DNA of 8,427 nucleotides from the NCBI GenBank assembly GCA_005774595.1, contig VAUM01000061.1, forward strand, positions 1 to 8,427, written 5' to 3'. The DNA is from Actinomycetota bacterium. GTDB lineage: Bacteria; Actinomycetota; Coriobacteriia; Anaerosomatales; D1FN1-002. The translations under genes were made by a program, and so were the position numbers. How positions within the stretch are numbered: position 1 is the stretch's first letter; every line of letters begins with the position of its first letter. Positions 1-6,874 of this stretch are shown here, piece by piece. The notes under the pieces were generated by a model, which saw nothing but the letters and a program-made list of their open reading frames with translations, made no database searches and was not told the DNA's origin.

Positions 1-186
1 ACGCGAACAGCAGGTTCGAGCCCATCCCCTCGATCGTGCCGACGATCTCGGACTGCACGCCGGTCCCGATGGCCACGAGCAGGATCACCGCCGCGACGCC
101 GATGATCACGCCGAGCATCGTGAGCGCGCTGCGCACCTTGTTCGCCGAGAGCGCGCGCACCGCGATGCGGAAGGACTCGAGCAGAT

Positions 187-190
<4 letters not shown>
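1..190 (-). CDS. MacB/FtsX-type ABC transporter permease, N-terminal part (runs off window)
   Basis: This is the beginning of the membrane subunit of an ABC exporter; only the first 63 codons are inside the window. It reads as a short amphipathic cytoplasmic lead (NLLESFRIAVRALSANKVRS), then the first transmembrane helix (roughly residues 22-43, LTMLGVIIGVAAVILLVAIG), then the start of the extracytoplasmic domain with GMGSNLLF. This Ala-x-x-Ala-Asn-Lys-x-Arg-Ser-x-Leu-Thr-Met-Leu-Gly pattern is typical of MacB permease domains. I chose the GTG at 190 because it overlaps the ATPase stop as GTGA and has a GAAGGA-like ribosome site about 11 bases upstream. The in-frame ATG at 202 would leave that site no spacing. 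In this family the permease dimer pairs with the upstream ATPase and adaptor. The substrate cannot be told from this fragment. Confidence 0.88.
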
Positions 191-996
<806 letters not shown>

Positions 997-1001
997 CCGG
1001 C

Positions 1002-2288
1002 CTACTTCACCCGGACGGCCATGCCGTCCTTGAGCTCCGTGGCGCCGGACAGTGCGACCTTGTCGCCGGCCTGCAGCCCCTCGACGATCTGGGCCCGCGT
1101 GTCCGTGAGCACGCCGGTCTCGACGTCGCGGCGCTTGATGGTGTCGTCGCCGGCGAGCACGTAGACGAACTGCTTGTCCTCGTCGTCGAAGAGCGCCTCG
1201 ATCGGCACGGACACCGTGCCGGTGACCGCCTTGACCTCGACGGACACGTCGCCCTTCATCCCGATGAGGATCTCACGGCCGGTCCCGGTGAGGTCGAAGT
1301 AGACCGGGAACACGGTCCCGCCGGTGGCCGTGAGCTGCGCCGCGGGAGCGATCTCCGAGGCCTTGCTCGCGAACTCCTCGCCGGGGAACGCGTCGAGCGT
1401 GATGACGCCCTTCATCCCGAGGTCCACCCGGTCGATGTCGACCTCATCGACCTCGGCCGCGAAGCGCAGCGCGTTGAGCTGCACGATCGTGAATGGCGCT
1501 GCGCCGGGAGTGACCGCGGCGCCCGTCGCGGCCTTCGGCGCCTGTCCGTCGGCGCCCGGCGCACCGAGCGCGTTGAACAGCACGATGCCGTCGGCCGGCG
1601 CCTTCAGCGTCGCCTTGCCCAGCGTGTCGTTCGCCAACGCGAGGGCCTCCTCGGCCTGATCGATAGCGGCGTACGCGGCATCGCGCTCGGCCGCGAACGA
1701 CAAGTCGGTCTTGGACTCGGCCGCGACCGCCGACGCATACGCGGCGTAGAGCTGCTTCTGCGATATGTCGAGCGCGGTCAGCGAGGGCTCCATCGACTGC
1801 TTGACCACGGTGTCGGTGGTCTCGTCGTAGACCTCCTTGAACGCGTCGTAGGCGTCCTTGGCCGGCTCGTAGACGGCCCACGCGGCCGCGACGCCAGCCT
1901 GCGCCGCGTTGCGGTCGTACTGCGACGGTGCCTGCTTGTCGATGGCCGAGAGCTGAGACCGGGCTCCCGCGACACCGGCCGCGGCCTGCGCCACCGACAT
2001 CTCGAGGGGGCCGGTGTCCATCGTCGCGAGCGTCTGCCCGGCCTTGACCTGCTGTCCGTCCTTGACCGCCACGCCGGCGATCATGCCGGTCGTGGGCGGA
2101 AAGACGTCGGCGCGGGTCCCGGGCACGACCTTGCCCGAAGCGCTCACCGTCACCGCAAGGTCGCTCTTGGTGACCTCGGCGACCTCGACTTCAGGTGCGG
2201 AGTTCTTCGCCCCGTACGCGACGCCGGCGATGACGCCGACTACGCCGAGCAGGATGACCACTCCGGCGATGATCTTGCCCTTCGACAC
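1002..2288 (-). CDS. MacA/HlyD-like membrane fusion (periplasmic adaptor) protein
   Basis: A 428-residue adaptor protein of the RND/MacA family. It has a single N-terminal membrane helix (about residues 6-26) and a predicted extracytoplasmic body. Domains in order: first half of the lipoyl/barrel-sandwich fold (about 45-92, with SGKVVPGTRADVFPPTTGMI and VKDGQQVKAGQTLATMD), a long Ala-rich alpha-helical hairpin (about 95-222), second half of the lipoyl fold (about 223-275, KATLKAPADGIV), beta-barrel (about 277-352), and a membrane-proximal domain ending in LKDGMAVRVK. The second lipoyl half carries an extra Gly/Ala/Pro-rich loop (about 242-264). There is no cysteine, so it is not a lipoprotein; it is anchored by the helix. 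The GTG start at 2288 is set by a perfect AGGAGG six bases upstream and by the membrane helix directly after it. It is followed five bases later by the ATPase gene. Proteins of this kind stimulate the partner MacB-type ATPase and bind substrate. Confidence 0.93.
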   Translation of the reverse strand: MSKGKIIAGVVILLGVVGVIAGVAYGAKNSAPEVEVAEVTKSDLAVTVSASGKVVPGTRADVFPPTTGMIAGVAVKDGQQVKAGQTLATMDTGPLEMSVAQAAAGVAGARSQLSAIDKQAPSQYDRNAAQAGVAAAWAVYEPAKDAYDAFKEVYDETTDTVVKQSMEPSLTALDISQKQLYAAYASAVAAESKTDLSFAAERDAAYAAIDQAEEALALANDTLGKATLKAPADGIVLFNALGAPGADGQAPKAATGAAVTPGAAPFTIVQLNALRFAAEVDEVDIDRVDLGMKGVITLDAFPGEEFASKASEIAPAAQLTATGGTVFPVYFDLTGTGREILIGMKGDVSVEVKAVTGTVSVPIEALFDDEDKQFVYVLAGDDTIKRRDVETGVLTDTRAQIVEGLQAGDKVALSGATELKDGMAVRVK

Positions 2289-2294
2289 GCGGCG

Positions 2295-2300
2295 CCTCCT
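2295..2300 (-). promoter_or_regulatory. Strong ribosome binding site of the adaptor gene
   Basis: The minus strand reads AGGAGG here, followed by six bases and then GTG at 2288. This decides the start of the adaptor gene, because the open frame continues about 100 codons further upstream without a stop and would otherwise suggest a much longer, Arg-rich protein. Confidence 0.85.
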
Positions 2301-2380
2301 CGACTCGGTGCGGCCCTTCGCGCTCTCGCGGCAGGCCTCTTCTGCACTGTACCCAAACTCACCTGTGCGTGTGGTGCCAT

Positions 2381-3070
2381 CTACGCGGGTTCGCGCCCGC
2401 TTCCTTCCGCGGCGCGGGCGGCGCCGTCCGCGAGCAGAGCGGGCACCTCCCGGATGTCGTCGGCCGTCAGGTCCGGCCCGGCCTCGCGCACCCGCTCGGG
2501 CGGGAACGCGCCCCACAGCGCGCCGACCGCGAGCATGCCCGCGGCGCGCGCGGCGACGACGTCGTGCGGGCTGTCGCCGACGTACGCGCACTGGGACGGC
2601 GCTACACCCAGGCGCTCCGCGGCGTACAGCAGCGGTGCCGGGTCGGGCTTGTGCGCCGTCACGTCGTCCATGCTCACGAGCACGTCGAACCGCCCGGTGA
2701 GACCGAAGCGGTCGAGCCCGCGCATCATGAGCGGCGTGCCCTTGGACGTCACCACCGCGAGCGACAGCCCTCGCCCGCGAAGCTCGTCGAGCACCTCGGG
2801 CACGCCCTCGTAGCCCTTGAGCATCGCGTCGTGGTGGGCGTTGTTGTGCTCGCGATAGACCGCCACCAGTTCATCGGCGCGGCCCGGCGCGAGGATCTCC
2901 ATCTGCGGCCGCAGCGGCATGCCGACGTTGCGCAGCAGGTCCTCGTCGGACATCTCGACGCCGAGGACGGTCTCCGTCGCGTAGCGGAACGACGCGAGGA
3001 TGAGCCCGACCGAGTCGATGAGCGTGCCGTCGAGGTCGAACAGGACCGCCTGCAGCGCGGGCGCCGTCAC
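2381..3070 (-). CDS. HAD-superfamily phosphatase, phosphoglycolate phosphatase/PpaX-like
   Basis: A 229-residue haloacid-dehalogenase-fold hydrolase, complete for this subfamily. Motif I is FDLDGTLIDS with nucleophile Asp12 and acid/base Asp14; motif II is the Thr-Ser-Lys at 108-110 (VVTSK); motif III is Lys141 in HKPDP; motif IV is Gly165-Asp166-Ser167 with Asp170 (VGDSPHD). An alpha-helical cap lies between motifs I and II (about residues 20-90), as in C1-cap enzymes. The closest named relatives are phosphoglycolate phosphatase (Gph) and pyrophosphatase PpaX, but substrate specificity in this family cannot be read from motifs, so no symbol is given. The GTG start overlaps the stop of the upstream flavin-reductase-like gene (GTGA) and has GGAGGA six bases upstream. 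The C-terminus (after about residue 215) is a short Ala/Gly/Arg tail. It is the last gene before the 92-bp gap. Confidence 0.92.
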   Translation of the reverse strand: MTAPALQAVLFDLDGTLIDSVGLILASFRYATETVLGVEMSDEDLLRNVGMPLRPQMEILAPGRADELVAVYREHNNAHHDAMLKGYEGVPEVLDELRGRGLSLAVVTSKGTPLMMRGLDRFGLTGRFDVLVSMDDVTAHKPDPAPLLYAAERLGVAPSQCAYVGDSPHDVVAARAAGMLAVGALWGAFPPERVREAGPDLTADDIREVPALLADGAARAAEGSGREPA

Positions 3071-3651
3071 GCGCCGTCCTCCGGAGCCACCATGCGCCCG
3101 ACCGAGAACGCGTCCGCGACCTTGGCGCCGAGACGGCGGTACTCCCGCGCACCCGGGATGTAGACGAGCGGGTCGAGTAACGCGACGTCGACCTTGCCGG
3201 TCGCCGGATCGAGCACGCTCTCGTCGGCGTGCGTCTCGACGATCTCGCCGACGACGAGCACGTACTCGCCCACCTCGACCTCCTGCGTCACGCGGCACTC
3301 GAGCGCGTACGGGCACTCGGCCACCAAGGGAGCGTCCACCACGGCCGCGGGCTCGAGCGTCCATCCGCTGTCGGTCCACTTGTCGCGGTCGCGCCCGCTC
3401 ACCAGGCCGAAGTAGTCCACGGTCGCCGCGTCGTCCGCCCGCGGGACGTTGACGGTGAACGTGCCGGTCTCGCGCACGAGCGCGAGCGTGGCGCGCGTGC
3501 CCCGGACCGCCATCGCGACCGACGGCGGCGTGCCCGAGCCGATCCCGATCCACGCCACCGGCAGCGCGCCCGCACGCTCGAGCGTGCCGCCCACGACGAG
3601 CGGGCACGGCATCGGATACAGGTTGGCCGATGGGCCGAGGCGCACCTTCAC
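3067..3651 (-). CDS. Flavin reductase-like, FMN-binding split-barrel protein (flavoredoxin family)
   Basis: A 194-residue protein of the flavin-reductase-like family, whose members bind FMN in a split beta-barrel and act as flavin reductases or flavoredoxins. Family features, in order: LYPMPCPLVVGG at residues 11-22; PVAWIGIGSGTPPSVAMAVR at 31-50, the usual strand-loop that contacts the flavin; TGTFTVNVP at 62-70; DYFGLVSGRDRDKW at 79-92, matching the family's Asp-Tyr-x-Gly-x-x-Ser-Gly-Arg signature; APLVAECPYALECRV at 107-121; and the terminal REYRRLG. The electron donor and physiological partner cannot be told. The GTG at 3651 lies one base after the gyrA stop. No clear ribosome site precedes it, so termination-reinitiation on the gyrA transcript seems likely. 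A second in-frame GTG at 3645 is an alternative. The end overlaps the HAD gene by four bases. Confidence 0.9.
   Translation of the reverse strand: MKVRLGPSANLYPMPCPLVVGGTLERAGALPVAWIGIGSGTPPSVAMAVRGTRATLALVRETGTFTVNVPRADDAATVDYFGLVSGRDRDKWTDSGWTLEPAAVVDAPLVAECPYALECRVTQEVEVGEYVLVVGEIVETHADESVLDPATGKVDVALLDPLVYIPGAREYRRLGAKVADAFSVGRMVAPEDGA
3077..3082 (-). promoter_or_regulatory. Ribosome binding site of the HAD phosphatase gene
   Basis: GGAGGA on the minus strand, six bases before the GTG at 3070 and inside the end of the flavin-reductase-like gene. It fixes the start immediately before the nucleophile motif. The frame is open for another 179 codons upstream, but that stretch is an Arg/Gly-rich shadow of the neighbouring gene. 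Confidence 0.8.
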
Positions 3652-3652
3652 G

Positions 3653-6310
3653 TCACTCGTCGCCGGCCCCGTCGTCCGCGTCCTCGCCGGGCTCGTCGCC
3701 TTCGTCGCCTTCGCCCTCGTCGTCAGCCTCGTCGTCACCGACGTCGCCCTCTTCAGCGTCCTCGAACTCCTCGCCGGCGAGCTCCTCGGCCTCGAGTTCG
3801 CGCTCGTCCTGCTCTGCGATGCCGCCCGCCTCGGCGAGCAGGTCCTGCTGGCCTTCCGGCGCGGCCTTCGGCGGCTTCTTCTTGCCCGAGGTGACGCGCG
3901 AGATCGCCACGACGCGGTCGGTCTCGGCGACGTTCATCACCTTGACGCCCTGCGTCGACCGGCCGAGCCGGCTGATGTCCGACGCCTTGACCCGGATGAC
4001 CACGCCCGCCTCGGAGATAAGGATGAGCTCCTGGCCCGGGCCGACGATCTTCATCCCCGCGAGGTCGCCCTTCTTGCCGGTGACCTGGATCGTCTTGACG
4101 CCCTGGCCGCCGCGGTGGTGCTCGGGATACTCGTCGACCGCCGTGCGCTTGCCGTACCCGCGCTCGGTCACGACGAACAGCTCCGTGCCGGGCACCGCGA
4201 TCTCCATGTCGAGGACGCGCTCGCCCTCCTTGACGCGCATGCCGGTCACGCCGCTCGTATCGCGCCCCATCGGCCGCGCCTCGGCCTCATCCCACTTGAT
4301 GGCCTTGCCCGCCGAGGACACGAGCATGACGCGCTGGCCCTCCTTCACGCGGCGGACCGCCACGAGCCGGTCGCCCTCGCGCAGCTTGATCGCGATGATG
4401 CCGGTCGACAGCACGCGGCCGTACGCCTGCATCGCGGTCTTCTTCACCATGCCGTGCTCGGTGGCGAAGAGCAGGTTCTCCTCAGTGGAGAACTCCTTGG
4501 TGTTGATGATCGCGGCGATCTTCTCGTCGGTCTCGAAGGGCAACAGGTTCACGACCGCGGTGCCTTTGGCGTGCCGCGAGCCCACCGGCAGCTCGTGCAC
4601 CTTCATGCGGTAGACCTTGCCCTTGGTCGAGAAGAACAGCACGTGGTCGTGGGTGCTCGCGACGAAGAGGTGCTCGACGATGTCGGCCTCTTTCAGCGAC
4701 ACCCCCTGCAGCCCCTTGCCGCCGCGCTTCTGCTGGCGGTAGGTCGCGACCGGCAGGCGCTTCACGTAGCCGGTGCGCGACACCGTGACGACCATGTCCT
4801 CCTCGGCGATGAGGTCCTCGACGTCGAGGTCGCGCGCGGCGTTGGTGATCTGCGTGCGCCGCTTGTCGGCGTGCTTGGTGCGGACCTCGGTGAGCTCCTC
4901 CTTGATGATCTGCAGCACGAGGTTGATGTCGCCGAGCACCTTGGTGAACCACGCGATGCGCTCGCGCAACTCCGCGAGCTCGTCTTCGATCTTGTGGCGC
5001 TCGAGGCCGGTCAGGCGGCGCAGGCGCATCTCGAGGATCGCGTCGGTCTGCGCCTCGGAGAGCTTGAACCGCTTCATGAGCTTGGCCTTGGCCTCGACGT
5101 CGTCGGCCGAGGCGCGGATGATCTTGATGACCTCGTCGATGTTGTCGAGCGCGATGACGTAGCCCTCGAGGATGTGGGCGCGCTCTTGCGCCTTGCGCAG
5201 CTCGTAGCGCGTCCGGCGGGTGATGACCTCCTTCTGGAACTCGATGTAGTGCTTGAGGATGTCGATCAGGCCGAGCGTGCGAGGCACGCCGTCGACGAGC
5301 GCGAGCATGTTGCAGCCGAAGCCGGTCTCCAGCGACGTGTGCTTGTACAGCTTGTTCAGCACGACCTGCGGGATGCAGTTCTGCTTGAGCTCGATGACGA
5401 CGCGCATGCCCTTGCGGTCGGACTCGTCGCGCAGGTCCGAGATCTCGGTGAGCTTCTTCTCGCGCACCAGGTCGGCGATCTTGGTGACCAGCTTGGCCTT
5501 GTTCACCTGGTACGGGATCTCCGTGACGATGATCCGAGTGCGGCCCGTGCTCGTCTGCTCGATGTGCGCCACGCCGCGCACCTTCACGGACCCGCGCCCC
5601 GTCGCGTACGCGTCGCGGATGCCGTCGCGGCCCATGATGACGCCGCCGGTCGGGAAGTCCGGGCCCGGCAGGACCTTCATGATGTCTTCGAGCGGGGTGT
5701 CCGGCGCGTCGATCAGCATGATCGTGGCGTCGATGACCTCGCCGAGGTTGTGCGGGGGGATGTTGGTGGCCATGCCGACCGCGATGCCCGCGCCGCCGTT
5801 GACCAGCAGGTTCGGGTAGCGAGCCGGCAGCACGAGCGGCTCGGTGAGCGACTCGTCGTAGTTCGGGCCGAAGTCGACGGTCTCCTTGTCGAGATCGCGC
5901 AGCAGCTCCATCGCCATGCGGTGCAGCCGCGCCTCGGTGTAGCGCATGGCTGCCGCGGAGTCGCCGTCGACCGAGCCGAAGTTGCCGTGCCCGTCGACCA
6001 GCGGTGCCCGCATCGCGAACGGCTGCGCCATGCGCACCATCGTGTCGTAGACAGCGACGTCGCCGTGCGGATGGTACTTGCCGATGACCTCTCCGACCGT
6101 CCACGCCGACTTCTTGTACGCGCGGCCGGGCGTGAGCCCCGACTCGTTCATCGCGTACAGGATGCGGCGGTGCACCGGCTTCAGGCCGTCGCGGACGTCG
6201 GGCAGCGCCCGCGCCACGATGACCGACATCGAGTACTCGAGGAACGAGTCCCTGAGCTCCTGCTCGATGTCGATCGGCAGTACGGTCGTCTCGATGGGTT
6301 CGTCAGTCAC
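3653..6310 (-). CDS. gyrA: DNA gyrase subunit A
   Basis: An 885-residue GyrA, the breakage-reunion and DNA-wrapping subunit of gyrase (type IIA topoisomerase, A2B2 with GyrB). The N-terminal winged-helix/tower region contains the quinolone region KYHPHGDVAVYDT (79-90) and the catalytic Arg123-Tyr124 in AAMRYTE. The coiled-coil with LSEAQTDAILEMRLRRLTGLE spans about 417-437. The beta-pinwheel C-terminal domain (about 510-805) carries the GyrA box QKRGGKG at 527-533, which separates gyrase from topoisomerase IV. An Asp/Glu-rich tail of about 53 residues follows. Residue 85, equivalent to Ser83 of E. coli, is valine; Asp89 (E. coli Asp87) is kept. The GTG start overlaps the stop of the preceding membrane-protein gene (GTGA) and has GAGGGAG nine bases upstream. 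The flavin-reductase-like gene begins one base after its stop. Confidence 0.98.
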   Translation of the reverse strand: MTDEPIETTVLPIDIEQELRDSFLEYSMSVIVARALPDVRDGLKPVHRRILYAMNESGLTPGRAYKKSAWTVGEVIGKYHPHGDVAVYDTMVRMAQPFAMRAPLVDGHGNFGSVDGDSAAAMRYTEARLHRMAMELLRDLDKETVDFGPNYDESLTEPLVLPARYPNLLVNGGAGIAVGMATNIPPHNLGEVIDATIMLIDAPDTPLEDIMKVLPGPDFPTGGVIMGRDGIRDAYATGRGSVKVRGVAHIEQTSTGRTRIIVTEIPYQVNKAKLVTKIADLVREKKLTEISDLRDESDRKGMRVVIELKQNCIPQVVLNKLYKHTSLETGFGCNMLALVDGVPRTLGLIDILKHYIEFQKEVITRRTRYELRKAQERAHILEGYVIALDNIDEVIKIIRASADDVEAKAKLMKRFKLSEAQTDAILEMRLRRLTGLERHKIEDELAELRERIAWFTKVLGDINLVLQIIKEELTEVRTKHADKRRTQITNAARDLDVEDLIAEEDMVVTVSRTGYVKRLPVATYRQQKRGGKGLQGVSLKEADIVEHLFVASTHDHVLFFSTKGKVYRMKVHELPVGSRHAKGTAVVNLLPFETDEKIAAIINTKEFSTEENLLFATEHGMVKKTAMQAYGRVLSTGIIAIKLREGDRLVAVRRVKEGQRVMLVSSAGKAIKWDEAEARPMGRDTSGVTGMRVKEGERVLDMEIAVPGTELFVVTERGYGKRTAVDEYPEHHRGGQGVKTIQVTGKKGDLAGMKIVGPGQELILISEAGVVIRVKASDISRLGRSTQGVKVMNVAETDRVVAISRVTSGKKKPPKAAPEGQQDLLAEAGGIAEQDERELEAEELAGEEFEDAEEGDVGDDEADDEGEGDEGDEPGEDADDGAGDE

Positions 6311-6846
6311 TTCAGCTGGCTCCCTCTGAACTTCAGCGCCTTCCGGAACATGTAGACCGCGAGCGCGAAGAACGCGCTACCGAACAGGATGAGGATCGTC
6401 GCGCCCAGCGCGCCGGCGGCGACCGTGCCCGTCTCCTTGAACGCCACGAGCCCCCAGATCACGAGCACCATGCCGAACATGCCGGTCGCGATCGACGTCA
6501 CGGCTCCGAACAGCCATGCTCCCCGGGTCGCGTCCGGCTCCTCGATCTTGAGGTCGATGAGCATCGCCTCGACGTGCCTGTCGTCCAGCGCCGGGGGCGC
6601 GGGCGCCTCCGCGGCGGGCGGGGCGGCCGTCTCCGGCGCGGGCTCGCCGTCCGCCGCGGCGGGCGGGGCCGGCGTCGCTACGGGCGTCGCAGGCCGCGGC
6701 TCCTGTGGGCCCTCCAGCCGGCCGATCGCCTCGGCGATCTCGGCGTCGGCCTCCTCGTCCTCGCGGCGCTTCTTCAGCGCGTCGAACGCGTCCGCCTCCC
6801 ACGGCGGGGGCTCCCATCTCGGCTTGTCCTTGTCTTCTGCGGTCAT
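6307..6846 (-). CDS. Two-pass membrane protein of unknown function between gyrB and gyrA
   Basis: A 179-residue protein that I do not recognise. The first 48 residues are highly charged and include a Trp/Pro motif (RWEPPPWEADAF, 10-21) followed by an acidic helix-like stretch (KKRREDEEADAEIAEAIGRLEG). Residues 48-88 are a low-complexity Pro/Ala linker. A short charged segment (LDDRHVEAMLIDLKIEEPDATR) leads into two predicted membrane helices at about 112-135 and 142-166, and the protein ends in a basic tail (FRKALKFRGSQLK). It has no signal peptide, so the N-terminus is probably cytoplasmic and both termini lie on the same side. The ATG is 28 bases after the gyrB stop, with an in-frame TGA three codons upstream, so it cannot start earlier; the ribosome site is weak (GGGA). 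The stop overlaps the gyrA start. Co-expression with gyrase is likely; any functional tie is inference. Confidence 0.85.
   Translation of the reverse strand: MTAEDKDKPRWEPPPWEADAFDALKKRREDEEADAEIAEAIGRLEGPQEPRPATPVATPAPPAAADGEPAPETAAPPAAEAPAPPALDDRHVEAMLIDLKIEEPDATRGAWLFGAVTSIATGMFGMVLVIWGLVAFKETGTVAAGALGATILILFGSAFFALAVYMFRKALKFRGSQLK
6320..6326 (-). promoter_or_regulatory. Ribosome binding site of gyrA inside the preceding gene
   Basis: GAGGGAG on the minus strand, nine bases before the gyrA GTG at 6310. It sits within the last codons of the membrane-protein gene, so translation of that gene would pass through it. This, with the GTGA overlap, supports the GTG as start and suggests coupling of the two genes. 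Confidence 0.65.
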
Positions 6847-6874
6847 GCGCCGTCAGTCCCGTGCGCCGCACTCG

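Noticed and set aside
2346..2375. Possible promoter on the minus strand with TACAGT as a -10 element.
   Set aside because: TACAGT matches the -10 consensus at four of six positions, but no acceptable -35 lies 16-18 bases upstream (best is ACCACA). Too weak to annotate.
2385..2400. Inverted repeat GCGGG/CCCGC (6-base loop) at the 3' end of the HAD gene, a possible terminator.
   Set aside because: The stem is only five base pairs, lies inside the coding sequence and is not followed by a T-tract on the minus strand.
2289..2591. N-terminal extension of the adaptor by about 101 codons.
   Set aside because: The extension is mostly Arg-rich and overlaps the end of the HAD gene. The AGGAGG at 2295-2300 and the membrane helix right after the GTG at 2288 place the start there.
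3071..3607. N-terminal extension of the HAD phosphatase by 179 codons.
   Set aside because: It lies over the flavin-reductase-like gene in another frame and is Arg/Gly-rich. HAD motif I begins a few residues after the GTG at 3070, which has its own ribosome site.
3652..3738. N-terminal extension of the flavin-reductase-like protein by 29 residues.
   Set aside because: It is a Thr/Arg-rich translation of the gyrA acidic-tail DNA in another frame; family homology begins at LGPSANLYPMP just after the GTG at 3651.
4482..6104. A 540-codon minus-strand frame inside gyrA.
   Set aside because: It is an alternate-frame shadow of gyrA. The translation is Arg/His/Gly-rich low complexity, and the true gyrA frame fully explains the region.
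3449..6355. A 968-codon open frame on the plus strand, antisense to all of gyrA.
   Set aside because: Its codons are exact reverse complements of gyrA codons in the same register, so it stays open simply because gyrA uses no TTA, CTA or TCA codons, as expected at high GC. The product is rich in His, Asp, Arg and Leu with no recognisable domain.
6307..6846. Assignment of the membrane protein to the DUF3566 family found near gyrA in Actinobacteria.
   Set aside because: Gene position (between gyrB and gyrA, not after gyrA) and the visible helix sequences do not give me a recognisable match, so I left it unnamed.
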